In this document: piece after piece, positions 18,450 through 28,206 of the stretch
Numbering within the stretch: position 1 is the first letter of the stretch
Layout: each line of letters opens with the position of its first letter
Assembly (NCBI GenBank): GCA_965230495.1
Contig: OZ246004.1
Coordinates: 434,001 to 498,000 of the forward strand
Direction of reading: 5' to 3'
DNA from: JACJYM01 sp965230495
Lineage (GTDB): Bacteria; Bacteroidota; Bacteroidia; Chitinophagales; Saprospiraceae
Length of the DNA stretch: 64,000 bases
Translations under genes and position numbers: made by a program
Notes under the pieces: generated by a model
Seen by the model: only the letters and a program-made list of their open reading frames with translations
What the model was told of the DNA's origin: nothing
Databases searched by the model: none

Positions 18450-19440
18450 TATTCTTAATTTTAATTTTATGTAGTTTTAATTTTAATTTAATTATATATT
18501 CTTTCTCTTCGTCTGATATTTTAAGAGAATGTCTGTTAGGATAAAGTAGTTCTAATCGCCTTTTTACATTCCTTAGCCCAATACCACCACTTTTTTTACC
18601 TTCGATCGTTCTTTCCTCTTTATCAGTTTTATTATTAACCACTTTTAACTTGAGGATGCTATCTTTTATCTTGATGTCTATATGTATAAATCCTCTATTA
18701 ATACTATTATGAAGACCATGTTTAAAACCGTTTTCAACAAAAGGAATAAACATTAATGGGGCAATTAACAAGTGATCACTGGTTCCTTCTATATTTAGTC
18801 TTAAATCCACACTGGAAGACAATCGCAGCTTTTCTAACTCTAGATAATTTTCTAGGTAATTGATTTCCTTGGTAAGCGGTACTCTTTTTTCATTACATTC
18901 ATAAAGCATATACCTCATCATTTCACTTAACCGAAGTACAATAGAGGGAGCATCATCAGACTTTTTCAATGTAAGAGCATACAGGCTGTTAAGCGTGTTA
19001 AACAGAAAATGTGGATTAATTTGAGATTTAAGGAATCTCAATTCAGATTGAAGTGTCTCATTTTGGAGTATTTTTTTCTCTCGCCTTACTCTCAACCAAT
19101 CATCCATTACGCAATAGGCGGTAGAGCTTATGGCGACAAAAAAGGTAGATAGAAAAATAATTTTTTGACTTTGCAGTACATCAGACTGCATAAGAGGATC
19201 ACTTGACGAACATAGGTATATTATCAACGTTTTTATCGGTGAAATAATCGCTGAAGTAACAAGTAGTGCTATTACATGTTGTCCAATACCCCTTTCTTTT
19301 AGATAGACGGGAAAAAGGTAGTTGATATTGAAGTATACAACGATGGCGAAGAATAATATATTTATAAATTCTATAATATAACTTAAGCTCTTTTTGGATG
19401 CATGACTATTATCAATAAATACCATGATAAAATAGGCCAC
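18427..19440 (-). CDS. LytS-type sensor histidine kinase (His_kinase/HATPase_c)
   Basis: The 337-residue membrane protein has about four transmembrane segments in the first 110 residues, then the His_kinase motif FLKSQINPHFLFNTLNSL with His144, and an ATPase domain with the N box FVENGFKHGL and the G box GGIGLRNVKRRLELLYP. It would phosphorylate the regulator encoded by the overlapping downstream gene. The start at 19440 is a GTG, but the frame stays open upstream to a TAA, and the codons just before it spell KKYYLHIVFWIV, resembling the usual opening of this kinase group. The true start may therefore be an ATA (19474-19476) or ATT (19486-19488). The signal sensed is unknown. Confidence 0.93.
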   Translation of the reverse strand: MAYFIMVFIDNSHASKKSLSYIIEFINILFFAIVVYFNINYLFPVYLKERGIGQHVIALLVTSAIISPIKTLIIYLCSSSDPLMQSDVLQSQKIIFLSTFFVAISSTAYCVMDDWLRVRREKKILQNETLQSELRFLKSQINPHFLFNTLNSLYALTLKKSDDAPSIVLRLSEMMRYMLYECNEKRVPLTKEINYLENYLELEKLRLSSSVDLRLNIEGTSDHLLIAPLMFIPFVENGFKHGLHNSINRGFIHIDIKIKDSILKLKVVNNKTDKEERTIEGKKSGGIGLRNVKRRLELLYPNRHSLKISDEEKEYIIKLKLKLHKIKIKNNDKSLIS

Positions 19441-19629
19441 AATCCAAAAAACGATGTGTAGATAATATTTTTTTATAAAAGCCCTAATAACTTATTTTGT
19501 TGTTATCGAATATAAAACTACTGAAATTTGATATTCTTGTACCAATGTTTAGACCAATGCAATAATTTATAAGATTAGGATTAACATTTTATTACATTAT
19601 ATATGGATATATATTAGATGTATTCTGAC

Positions 19630-19637
19630 TATTTTTG
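19630..19637 (+). promoter_or_regulatory. Bacteroidota-type -7 element of the BT_3928-like gene
   Basis: TATTTTTG fits TAnnTTTG and lies 20 bases before the ATG at 19658. The rest of 19441-19657 holds the possible upstream extension of the kinase gene and AT-rich sequence. Confidence 0.45.
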
Positions 19638-19657
19638 CACTCAAATAATCAATAGTA

Positions 19658-21136
19658 ATGAGCATCGATATTTACGGATTGGTACTATATGTTGGCATTG
19701 TGGCGATTTTACTTACCTCTTTAAATTATATAAAGAAGAACTATAAGAATTTGGTGGTTTCTTTTTTTCAAAATTTTTGTGGTGTCCTTTTCATTTTTTC
19801 TGGTTGGGTAAAAGCAGTAGATCCTTTGGGTACCTCTTATAAGTTGCACGATTACTTTGATGAGTTTTATATGACGTTTAGTGAGACTTGGTTAAGTTTT
19901 ATAGCTCCAATCTTTCCCTTTTTGTCAAATTTTGCTCTTACTTTTTCAATTTTGACTATTGTTTTCGAAATTGTTTTAGGCATTATGTTATTGATAGGAG
20001 ATAGGCCGAAGTTTACTTCTTGGTCATTTCTTTTGCTTGTACTCTTTTTTACTTTTTTGACAGGCTTTACTTTTCTTACGGGATATGTAGATTCGGGAGC
20101 TAATTTCTTTGATTTCTCTAGTTGGGGAGAATATAATAAGAATAATATGAGAGTCAAAGATTGCGGTTGTTTTGGAGATTTTATTAAGTTAGAACCGAAA
20201 GTTTCTTTTATAAAAGACTTGGTACTGCTTGTGCCAGCTTTTCTGTTTTTCTGGAAAAGCGATAAAATGCATACTTACTTAACTCAGAAATCAAGAAACT
20301 GGATAGTTGGTGTGGCGTCTATTTTACTTCTCGGATATACTATTTACTATTCTAACTACAATCTACCACAAGTTGATTTCAGACCTTTTAAAGTAGGGGT
20401 TGATGTGGCTGCAACCAAGGAACTAGAAATGGAATCGGCAGGAAATGTTCAGTTATTGGCCGCTCATCTTGAGAATAAAGAAACAGGTGAACAGAAGAAG
20501 TTATCATATAATGATTATTTAAGCAACTTAAAAGATTATCCAACGGATGTATGGAAAGTATTGAAATATGATAAAACTGAACCGAAGATACCGGCTACAA
20601 AGATTTCAGCTTTTGAAATGCAGGATCTAGAAGGTAATGAGGTATCGTATGTATATTTAGACAATGACCAATATCACTTCATGATAGTAAGTTATAAGGC
20701 TGATTATGAAATAATCCCGGGAACAAAAGTTGTGAAGGATACCATTTTCTCAATAGATACTATTCAGGTTGAAGGAGTAGATACTTTACAAATTGTTAAG
20801 AATGTAAAGGATGTAGAGACAAGAGAAGTACCATTTAACGACTACAAATGGGGTGTTGGATATATTGATAACTTTACAAGAGTTGTTAAACCATTAATAG
20901 AGTCAGCCGAAAAGGCAGGTATACAATCTTCTATTATTTTTGGAGGGATAGATAGTGATACGGCTAATGATTTCAAAAATGTAACGGGAATTAATACAAG
21001 TATTTACACAGCAGACGATATTTTGCTGAAAACGATTTTAAGATCTAATCCGGGGATAGTACTTTGGAAAGATGGTAAAATTGTTGATAAATGGCATTAT
21101 GGACATTTTCCGGGCTTTGATAATTTACATTTCTAA
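19658..21136 (+). CDS. BT_3928 family DoxX-like membrane protein with C-terminal thioredoxin-like region
   Basis: The 492-residue protein has an N-terminal helix (about 8-27), a DoxX/MauE-like bundle of membrane helices (about 33-235) with FIFSGWVKAVDPLGTSYKLHDYF and the family signature VKDCGCFGDF (about 167-176), then a soluble part of about 255 residues whose end (IVLWKDGKIVDKWHYGHFP) resembles the edge of a thioredoxin fold but has no CxxC. In Bacteroidota this family is broadly conserved without an assigned reaction; DoxX-type proteins are linked to quinone or thiol redox steps. It stands alone with its own promoter. Confidence 0.85.
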   Translation: MSIDIYGLVLYVGIVAILLTSLNYIKKNYKNLVVSFFQNFCGVLFIFSGWVKAVDPLGTSYKLHDYFDEFYMTFSETWLSFIAPIFPFLSNFALTFSILTIVFEIVLGIMLLIGDRPKFTSWSFLLLVLFFTFLTGFTFLTGYVDSGANFFDFSSWGEYNKNNMRVKDCGCFGDFIKLEPKVSFIKDLVLLVPAFLFFWKSDKMHTYLTQKSRNWIVGVASILLLGYTIYYSNYNLPQVDFRPFKVGVDVAATKELEMESAGNVQLLAAHLENKETGEQKKLSYNDYLSNLKDYPTDVWKVLKYDKTEPKIPATKISAFEMQDLEGNEVSYVYLDNDQYHFMIVSYKADYEIIPGTKVVKDTIFSIDTIQVEGVDTLQIVKNVKDVETREVPFNDYKWGVGYIDNFTRVVKPLIESAEKAGIQSSIIFGGIDSDTANDFKNVTGINTSIYTADDILLKTILRSNPGIVLWKDGKIVDKWHYGHFPGFDNLHF

Positions 21137-21272
21137 GAAAAAATTATAATTTGGTGTCCTGTTAGTCAACCCCATAGATCTAGCAATTAGTGCAAATAGT
21201 ATTTATTTTTTAATCAGTATTTCATCACTGGCAATTTTTATTTTGGTGATTGGTATTGTTTTAACTTGATTT

Positions 21273-24200
21273 ATGAAACATTCTCTTATGAATAAGTTTT
21301 ACTCTTTGTGTTTTCTGACCTTCTTTCCCTTTTTTCTTTCAGCTCAAAATGAAATAGAAGTTGATATAAGGTGCAACACGGTTCCTTATAACGAAAAATT
21401 AAAAGACAACCACAAAGAAAATAGAAGCGACCAAGATTTCGAAAAGTGGATGACAAACGAGTTAAAAAAGCTTCGAAAAAGCCAAAATAGAATGGAAGCG
21501 ACATATACTATTCCTATCATATTTCATGTTATTCATAACGGACAGACTGAAGGAGCTACTCAAAACGTATCATCTACTTATATAGAAGCTCAATTAGATC
21601 AATTGAATGAAGATTTTGCTAACCTTTCCGGATCAACGGAAGACGCAGCAGCCGACATAGAAATTGATTTTTGTTTAGCCTTAATAGATGAGGATGGCAA
21701 TGTTTTAGATGAGCCGGGAATTAATAGAGTGCACAGAGATGATTATGGATTTTCAACCCCGCCTTGGACTGATACCTATGTAGACAATACAATAAAGCCC
21801 AACTCGCAATGGGACCCAACCCAATATTTTAATGTTTGGGTATTAGATATTTCTGGAGGTATTTTGGGATGGGCTCAGTTTCCTGAAGCAGGATCTTTGC
21901 AAGGGATTGGTACTGGAAATGGAGATGCGGACACAGATGGTGTCGTTATTTTGTATAGTTCCGTTGGAAGTACGTCAACGCCTTTCGGCGATCCTCCTTA
22001 TGATAAGGGAAGAACACTTACTCACGAAGTCGGACATTGGTTGGGACTACGTCATATTTGGGGTGATGGAAATTGTAATGTTGATGATTACTGTGATGAT
22101 ACTCCACTGGCATCAGGTTCTAACTTTGGATGCCCCAATGTTAATAGTTGTAACGATGGAAATCCGAATCCTCCGGATATGGTAGAGAACTATATGGATT
22201 ATACTGATGATGACTGTATGAATACCTTTACGGTAGATCAAAAAGATCGGATGCATGTAGTAATGGGAGCTACAGGTGATCCTTCTCCAAGAAGGGCTGA
22301 GCTGGATGATAGCACAGTATGTAATGCAGATCCTTGTTTTTCGTTTGTTGATTCCTCAATAGATATAGTAGAAGGATCGGATTGTAATGATATGATAGTA
22401 ACTGTAGAAGTAAATCTAAATTTAGCTATCAATGATGATGCAACAGTCAATATAGCTGTTATTGGAAGCTCAACCGCGGATGCAGGGGATTACACTCTAG
22501 GTGGGACTTCATTGGTTTTTCCTAATGGTTTTGTAGGAAATAAGAGTGTAGATTTAACTATAAATGCCGATGAAATATTGGAACCTGATGAGACAATAAT
22601 AATAGAAATTACAAGTATTGTAGGGACTTCAACAGGTAGTTGTAATTCCAATGATTTACAGATCAATATACTCAATGATGATATAATGTTTTCATCAACG
22701 GAATCTGACTACGAGTTTTTAACGGAAGATTTTAATTCTTCTCCTTCAGGGTGGACAGTTACTGATGGAGGTAGTACTACAGATACTTGGGAAACAAGCA
22801 CTACACATGGAGGCAACGATTTGGACAATACCAATTTCGCTTTTATTAATAGTGATGCAGCGGGTAGTGGATCAACAAGTTACGAAATTTTGTTATCTCC
22901 AATTATTAATACACAATCAGCTACTACTCTTAACCTTGAATTTGACCAGTACTTCCGAAGGTATAATCAGGGGTATGAAGAACAGATTACTGTAGATGTT
23001 TGGAATGGATCTAGTTGGCAAAATGTATATACTCGAACTGAAAGTGATGGAAATATCGGAGGATGGGATAATCCGAATCAACAGAATATTGATATACTAG
23101 CACATAAGAGTGCTGATATGCAACTAAGGTTTATTTATGATGGAGAATATGATTGGTGGTGGGCCATTGATAATGTTAAGATAATAGGTGATAAGAAAGT
23201 GGATCCTGCCACTCAAATTAACTCTTCGTCAGGATATGCAGAGCATTATATAGGGCCTATGGAAACGGTTTACTTTTCTGATCAAAATGCCGGGGAGGTA
23301 ATGATGAAAATTGAAAATCTTTCTTCTCATGATTATGGATGTACTAAGGTAGAGATTGTGAGTGAAGGTGTTAATGTATTTAATGCAGGGACTAATGGTA
23401 AGGAGATTGCTGATAAAACATATCTTGTGACACCAACAAATAATACAGCATCTGGCAATTTGAATATTACATTATATTATGATGAATCCGAAGTGGATTA
23501 CTGGGTGAATATGGACGATATGGGTTGTGAAGATATAGCGGATCTAAAAATTATTAGTAGTAATACTTCTATTGCGGCCGCTACTGGAGACTATACTTTT
23601 TACGAAACAACTTTGGAGGCATTTAATACTGACCACTATGCCTTTAGTGCAAATGTGTCAGATGTATTAGGTGGGTTTGGACTTAGTGACCAAATAAATG
23701 AAAGTAGATTATATGTTAAACATGATGCTTCAGGATTTGGATCCGGAGGTTCCTTTGAGAATGCAATTCTCCATCCTTCTGACGCTCTAATTAAGGCACG
23801 AACTTGCTCCAATATTAACGAGATAAGAATAGCTGGAGGAAATTATTTGCCTTATCTCGATAATACAGAGAATGTACCCTCGAGTTCTTCAGATTATGTC
23901 TTTTTTATAGATCAGGATATTACCATATATGGGAGCTTTGAAGGTACTGATACCAGTTTAGATAATGATGATCTTTCGTTACGTGATTTTGAAAATAATG
24001 CAACTGTCTTTAATGGCGATATAAATATGGACGACGGAAATGGTCAGTATACTGATAACGCCAAAAGAATCGTAGAGATTACCAATGCAACATCAAATAT
24101 GTTGCTAATAGACGGAGTTCAAATAAGTAATGCAAAAAACGGAAGCGTGGGAGGAGGAATTCACTGTTTGGGAGGTGTCAGTTTGAAAAATATTGAAATT

Positions 24201-24362
24201 CTTGATTGTGAAGTAACTACGGAAGGTGGAGCGATGTACTTGGGTGGTAATGAAAATATAATTTTAGAAGATATAATGTGTGAAGGCAATTCTCCTAACG
24301 ATATTTATTCTACAGGATCACCTTCTGTTGAAATGAGAAGTAATGTAAGATTGAAAGAATAG
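21273..24362 (+). CDS. Secreted M43 (pappalysin-like) zinc metalloprotease with Calx-beta, anchor-J and beta-helix regions
   Basis: The 1,029-residue protein has a signal peptide (to about 25, LSAQ) and an M43 domain (about 70-345) with the extended zinc motif HEVGHWLGLRH (251-261) followed by DDYCDDTP and an ENYMDYTDDDCM Met-turn. After it come a Calx-beta-like domain (about 355-465, ADAGDYTLGG, ADEILEPDETIIIEI), a choice-of-anchor-J/MAM-like domain (about 485-655, WWWAIDNVKIIG), a beta-rich stretch, and a parallel beta-helix end (about 850-1029). M43 enzymes degrade extracellular proteins. Unlike its relatives it shows no recognisable T9SS sorting domain: the last residues are SNVRLKE. It may be cut short or use another export signal. 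Confidence 0.9.
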   Translation: MKHSLMNKFYSLCFLTFFPFFLSAQNEIEVDIRCNTVPYNEKLKDNHKENRSDQDFEKWMTNELKKLRKSQNRMEATYTIPIIFHVIHNGQTEGATQNVSSTYIEAQLDQLNEDFANLSGSTEDAAADIEIDFCLALIDEDGNVLDEPGINRVHRDDYGFSTPPWTDTYVDNTIKPNSQWDPTQYFNVWVLDISGGILGWAQFPEAGSLQGIGTGNGDADTDGVVILYSSVGSTSTPFGDPPYDKGRTLTHEVGHWLGLRHIWGDGNCNVDDYCDDTPLASGSNFGCPNVNSCNDGNPNPPDMVENYMDYTDDDCMNTFTVDQKDRMHVVMGATGDPSPRRAELDDSTVCNADPCFSFVDSSIDIVEGSDCNDMIVTVEVNLNLAINDDATVNIAVIGSSTADAGDYTLGGTSLVFPNGFVGNKSVDLTINADEILEPDETIIIEITSIVGTSTGSCNSNDLQINILNDDIMFSSTESDYEFLTEDFNSSPSGWTVTDGGSTTDTWETSTTHGGNDLDNTNFAFINSDAAGSGSTSYEILLSPIINTQSATTLNLEFDQYFRRYNQGYEEQITVDVWNGSSWQNVYTRTESDGNIGGWDNPNQQNIDILAHKSADMQLRFIYDGEYDWWWAIDNVKIIGDKKVDPATQINSSSGYAEHYIGPMETVYFSDQNAGEVMMKIENLSSHDYGCTKVEIVSEGVNVFNAGTNGKEIADKTYLVTPTNNTASGNLNITLYYDESEVDYWVNMDDMGCEDIADLKIISSNTSIAAATGDYTFYETTLEAFNTDHYAFSANVSDVLGGFGLSDQINESRLYVKHDASGFGSGGSFENAILHPSDALIKARTCSNINEIRIAGGNYLPYLDNTENVPSSSSDYVFFIDQDITIYGSFEGTDTSLDNDDLSLRDFENNATVFNGDINMDDGNGQYTDNAKRIVEITNATSNMLLIDGVQISNAKNGSVGGGIHCLGGVSLKNIEILDCEVTTEGGAMYLGGNENIILEDIMCEGNSPNDIYSTGSPSVEMRSNVRLKE

Positions 24363-24364
24363 AC

Positions 24365-24868
24365 CTAAAGTACGAAAGCTTCTATTTTATTAACTTCATC
24401 AATTTTAACTTCGATATTATCAGTCATAGTGGTTGCTAACGATAATCCAACATAATCTGCCTTAACAGGGAATGAGCTGTAAGACCTTTCCACAAGAACG
24501 GCCACTTCTACTTTTTTGGTAAGAATATGTAAGAAAGGTTGAAGAGCAAAATAAATAGTTCTACCTGAATTAATGACATCGTCTACAATAATCAATGTTT
24601 TACTTTCTAATGAAGTGATGTTACCTGAGTATTCTACTGGTTTTTCTAGCGGATTTTGAGGACTTAGTTTGAGCCGTTCGAGAAAAATCTTTTGATCACT
24701 TAATTCTTTTAGACTATTTATAATCATTTCTGCAAACTTATACCCTGTAGTGTTAATACCTGCAAAATGAATTTCTTCAGAATCCAAGTTGTTTTCTAGA
24801 ATTTGTGTGGCAATACGATCTATTTTATTACCTATTTGTTTATGACTTAAAATCTTCATTTCTATCAA
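24365..24868 (-). CDS. PyrR-like phosphoribosyltransferase
   Basis: The 167-residue protein has the PRPP-binding loop LIIVDDVINSGRT (residues 92-104) and a C-terminal run (LVERSYSSFPVKADYVGLSLATT) matching the hood region of PyrR-type uracil phosphoribosyltransferases. PyrR proteins make UMP from uracil and PRPP and in some phyla bind pyr mRNA. No pyrimidine gene or attenuator is near, so a regulatory role is not supported here. The second in-frame ATG (MKIL, codon 4) may be the real start. The gene converges with the M43 gene, 2 bases apart. Confidence 0.85.
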   Translation of the reverse strand: MIEMKILSHKQIGNKIDRIATQILENNLDSEEIHFAGINTTGYKFAEMIINSLKELSDQKIFLERLKLSPQNPLEKPVEYSGNITSLESKTLIIVDDVINSGRTIYFALQPFLHILTKKVEVAVLVERSYSSFPVKADYVGLSLATTMTDNIEVKIDEVNKIEAFVL

Positions 24869-25066
24869 CTTATAAGTGATAGTAAAAGTAATTCTTTTGA
24901 AGATGAGTTATCATATTTACACTATTATTTATTTTAAATTCGTAAACTGAATTTTATCATCATTATTGACTTGGAGATATCTTCCTATAATTAAAATAAT
25001 TCTATAAATTTACATGACAACGAGTCATAGAACAAGAATACAATTAATAACATTAACTGAGATATT

Positions 25067-26749
25067 ATGAAAAGAATCTTACACACAATTTGTCTTGCAT
25101 TATTACCATTTTTGGTAAATGCTCAAATCGTTATTACGGAAATTATGTTTAATCCTCCTGAATCAGGAACAGATACCTACGAGTTTATTGAGCTTTTTAA
25201 CAACTCTTCTGATGCTATTGACATGGAAGGTTATACCCTAGAAGGAGCGGAACATACATTTACTGGTACGACAATTGGAGCTGGAGAATATTTGGTGATG
25301 GCAGTAAATCAAATGGAACTAGATGCTTTACTTGGAACAAGTTCTATTCAATGGGATAGTGGTGCTTTGAAAAATGGAGGAGAGGCCATTACTCTAAAAG
25401 ATAGTAATGGAGATGTAGTGGATATGGTGGAGTATGGTGCTGGAGGTGATTGGCCGACTGAGGCTACCGGTGGTGGAAGTAGTATGGAACTATGTGATGT
25501 AGATTCTGATAACAATGATCCAGAAAATTGGGTAGCCTCTACTAAGGCAACAGGAAAGATTGTTAATGGAACCGAGATTATGGCTTCTCCGGGAGAAGCA
25601 AATTGTGAAGTTGTAGCGGCAGCTACAATAACGGCAAATTCTGATAATACTTTTACTCCAGCGGAGGTTACAATTTTTGTTGGAGAAACAGTACAATGGA
25701 ATAACGGAGGTGGTTTTCATAATGTTAATGGTAATCAAAGTACATTTCCTGGAAACCCTGAGAGTTTCGGTAATGGAGCAGCATCAGCAGATGCTTGGAC
25801 ATATAATTACACGTTCAATGCAGCTGGTGAATATGATTATCAATGTGATCCTCATGCTGGATTGGGAATGGCTGGTCGAGTAATTGTTTTAGATCCTTAT
25901 AGTGAGGTGGATATAGTGGATGTGATAGATGAAGATGGCGAAGGTGTCAGTACTTCACTAGGAGACAAAGTTTATGTACAGGGCATTGTAAACTCAATTA
26001 ACTGGAGAAGTAACGGTTTAGATTTTATTTTATCAGACGATAGTAATAACGGTATTTTTATTTTTAACCAATTTGATGATTTAGGATATACTGTCACAGA
26101 AGGTGATGAAATCGTGGTAAAAGGTGTTATTGGGCAGTTTAATGGTAGAACACAGGTTAATGCTGAAGAGGTTTCTATGATGGGATCTGGAAATTCTACG
26201 ATAGTTCCTGAAGTGGTAAGTAATATCAGTGAAGAAACGGAAGGAAAAGTAGTGGAGCTTAAGAATTTTTCAATTGTCGACGAAAATGATTGGAAAGGAA
26301 CAGGATCCTATAATGTGGAGATCTCTGACGGTACGAATACGTTAGAGATTAGAATAATCAATACTACGGATCTGGAAGGTGAATCCATTCCTCAATCACC
26401 TTTTGATGTAACTGGGGTCTCTTCACAATATGATACTAGTCAACCATATGAAGATGGATATCAACTACTAATTAGGTATAGATCGGATATCAAAGATCTA
26501 AGCAATTCTCAGGATCTAGACCTTCTTGGCAATGTGACTGTTTACCCTAATCCCGTTAAAGAAGTGCTCAATATAGAAACAGATATAAGGGATATTGAAA
26601 AAATCATAATTCTCAATTCTTTGGGAATGGAGGTAAGGAAAGAGAACTTCAGTGATAACTTAAACATTAATGAGCTACCTGAAGGGCTTTACACTTTGAG
26701 ATTGTTGAAAGATATGTATTCTGGTGATTATAAATTTGTGAAATTCTAG
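25067..26749 (+). CDS. Secreted T9SS cargo with lamin-tail and plastocyanin-like copper domains
   Basis: The 560-residue protein has a signal peptide (to about 19, VNAQ), a lamin-tail domain (about 20-160, IVITEIMFNPPESGTDTYEF), a plastocyanin/cupredoxin domain (about 185-278) with all four type 1 copper ligands in place (His218, Cys260, His263, Met268), an OB-like beta domain (about 295-375) and a further beta domain (to about 470), ending in a T9SS type A sorting domain (about 485-560, VTVYPNPVKEVLNIE, LNINELPEGLYTLRLL). It is thus sent through T9SS to the surface or medium. The copper site suggests electron transfer or copper binding; the lamin-tail domain often accompanies surface nucleases, but no nuclease is seen. 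Confidence 0.9.
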   Translation: MKRILHTICLALLPFLVNAQIVITEIMFNPPESGTDTYEFIELFNNSSDAIDMEGYTLEGAEHTFTGTTIGAGEYLVMAVNQMELDALLGTSSIQWDSGALKNGGEAITLKDSNGDVVDMVEYGAGGDWPTEATGGGSSMELCDVDSDNNDPENWVASTKATGKIVNGTEIMASPGEANCEVVAAATITANSDNTFTPAEVTIFVGETVQWNNGGGFHNVNGNQSTFPGNPESFGNGAASADAWTYNYTFNAAGEYDYQCDPHAGLGMAGRVIVLDPYSEVDIVDVIDEDGEGVSTSLGDKVYVQGIVNSINWRSNGLDFILSDDSNNGIFIFNQFDDLGYTVTEGDEIVVKGVIGQFNGRTQVNAEEVSMMGSGNSTIVPEVVSNISEETEGKVVELKNFSIVDENDWKGTGSYNVEISDGTNTLEIRIINTTDLEGESIPQSPFDVTGVSSQYDTSQPYEDGYQLLIRYRSDIKDLSNSQDLDLLGNVTVYPNPVKEVLNIETDIRDIEKIIILNSLGMEVRKENFSDNLNINELPEGLYTLRLLKDMYSGDYKFVKF

Positions 26750-26871
26750 GTCCTAAGATATTTAGATAAGATATTTTAGAAATATTTAACGAGTTTTAAC
26801 ATTTTTGCAACTTATAATACTCGTCATTAAGACGTAAACAAATTTTTTACATAGTAAACAAACTAATAATA

Positions 26872-28146
26872 ATGAAGAAATTTTTATTTGTACTGCTTTC
26901 TTTCACACTAGCTTTTAGTGTTAATGCTCAAAAGACAGGCAAAAAAGCTTTAAAGCAAGCAAAGAAAAATCTTGGTAAGTATAACTTGGATCCGGCTAAC
27001 AATCAGGATAAGTTAGATGAAGCAATGGTTTTACTTGAAACTGCTTTCGAATCGGAGGAAGTGTCAAGTAACCCTGAGTCATATAATATTAAGGGACAAA
27101 TATTCAATGAATTGGCAAATGCTGAAATAAAGCAAATGTTATTAAATCCTGAAGCCAAACTGTTAAATCCTAACGCAGCGTTAGAAGCTTTAAATGCTTT
27201 TAAGAAAGCTATTGAAATGGCGACTAAAAAGCATCACACCAAAGATGCATTAAAAGCGTTGGTAGAAACAGAAGGCCATCTTAATAACGTAGGTATAACA
27301 ATGTTTCAAGAACAGAAATATGCTGAATCTTTCGATAATTTTAATGGGGCGATAGAGGCATATGAATTATTGAAAAACGCAGGTAAGGAATCAAGATTGG
27401 ATGATGAAGCAGTAAGAAATGAGCATTATTTTTATACATCTGCAGCAGGCTACTATGGAAAAAAATATGAAGAAGTGATGCCGATATTAGAGTCTCAGAT
27501 GACTACTACGGATAAGCCCTTGATATATGAAGCATTGTACAAGATTTCTATGGAATCTGATACGACAGCAGCTGAGGGTTATCTTTCTAAAGGAAGAGAG
27601 ATGTTTCCGGATGATACAGGTTTATTATTTGCCGAAATTAATCATTATCTACAGGCGGGAAGACTTGAAGAGTTGATTGATAAGTTGAAGATGGCCATAG
27701 AAAAGGAGCCTGATAATGCATCTGTTTATGTTACATTAGGAAATGTATATGACCAATTAAGTCAGGCAGAAGCGAAGAATGGTAATACGGAAAAAGCTCA
27801 AGGATATTTTGATAATGCTTTAAGTTATTATGAGCAAACTTTAGAGAGAGACCCTAAAAACTTTGACGCAACATATTCAATTGGAGCTTTGTACTACAAC
27901 AAGGCTGCGACATTGACTGAAGAGATTAATCTATATGCGAACGATTTTAGTGCTGCAGGTACTAAGAAGTATAATGAAGCCAAGGCTAAAATGGACGGAT
28001 TATTTGATCAGGCGTTACCACACTTTTTGGCAGCGGAGACTCTTAATGGACAAGATATGAATACACTTATCGCATTAAGAGAGATTTATGCTAGAAAAGG
28101 TGACCTGGATAAAGTAGGAGAGTATAAAACAAAAATGGGTCAGTAG
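26872..28146 (+). CDS. Exported TPR-repeat protein, function unknown
   Basis: The 424-residue protein has a signal peptide (to about 19, VNAQ) and is otherwise alpha-helical with several TPR units, for example LNNVGITMFQEQKYAESFDNF (about 143-163), ASVYVTLGNVYDQLSQAEAKNG and ATYSIGALYYNKAATLTEEI. TPR arrays bind proteins; in the periplasm they often scaffold secretion or envelope complexes. No enzyme motif is present. It forms a single-gene unit closed by a good terminator. Confidence 0.85.
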   Translation: MKKFLFVLLSFTLAFSVNAQKTGKKALKQAKKNLGKYNLDPANNQDKLDEAMVLLETAFESEEVSSNPESYNIKGQIFNELANAEIKQMLLNPEAKLLNPNAALEALNAFKKAIEMATKKHHTKDALKALVETEGHLNNVGITMFQEQKYAESFDNFNGAIEAYELLKNAGKESRLDDEAVRNEHYFYTSAAGYYGKKYEEVMPILESQMTTTDKPLIYEALYKISMESDTTAAEGYLSKGREMFPDDTGLLFAEINHYLQAGRLEELIDKLKMAIEKEPDNASVYVTLGNVYDQLSQAEAKNGNTEKAQGYFDNALSYYEQTLERDPKNFDATYSIGALYYNKAATLTEEINLYANDFSAAGTKKYNEAKAKMDGLFDQALPHFLAAETLNGQDMNTLIALREIYARKGDLDKVGEYKTKMGQ

Positions 28147-28174
28147 ATTCATTAAGAAGTTAAAGATTTATTTT

Positions 28175-28206
28175 AAGGACTGGCATCTAAATGCTGGTCC
28201 TTTTTA
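28175..28206 (+). terminator. Rho-independent terminator after the TPR gene
   Basis: A 12-bp stem (AAGGACTGGCAT 28175-28186, ATGCTGGTCCTT 28191-28202, two G-T pairs) with a 4-base loop is followed by TTTATTT. It overlaps the last bases of the convergent cca gene by a few bases. On the minus strand no T-run follows, so it acts for plus-strand transcripts. Confidence 0.85.

Noticed and set aside
24365..24868. Pyrimidine attenuator controlled by the PyrR-like protein
   Set aside because: No pyr gene or anti-terminator hairpin is near it.
24966..24991. TTGACT ... TATAAT resembling a sigma-70 promoter
   Set aside because: Spacing of 14 bases is too short and Bacteroidota use TTTG/TAnnTTTG promoters.
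25014..25028. ATGAC-N5-GTCAT inverted repeat before the lamin-tail gene
   Set aside because: Only 5-bp arms, expected by chance in AT-rich leader sequence.
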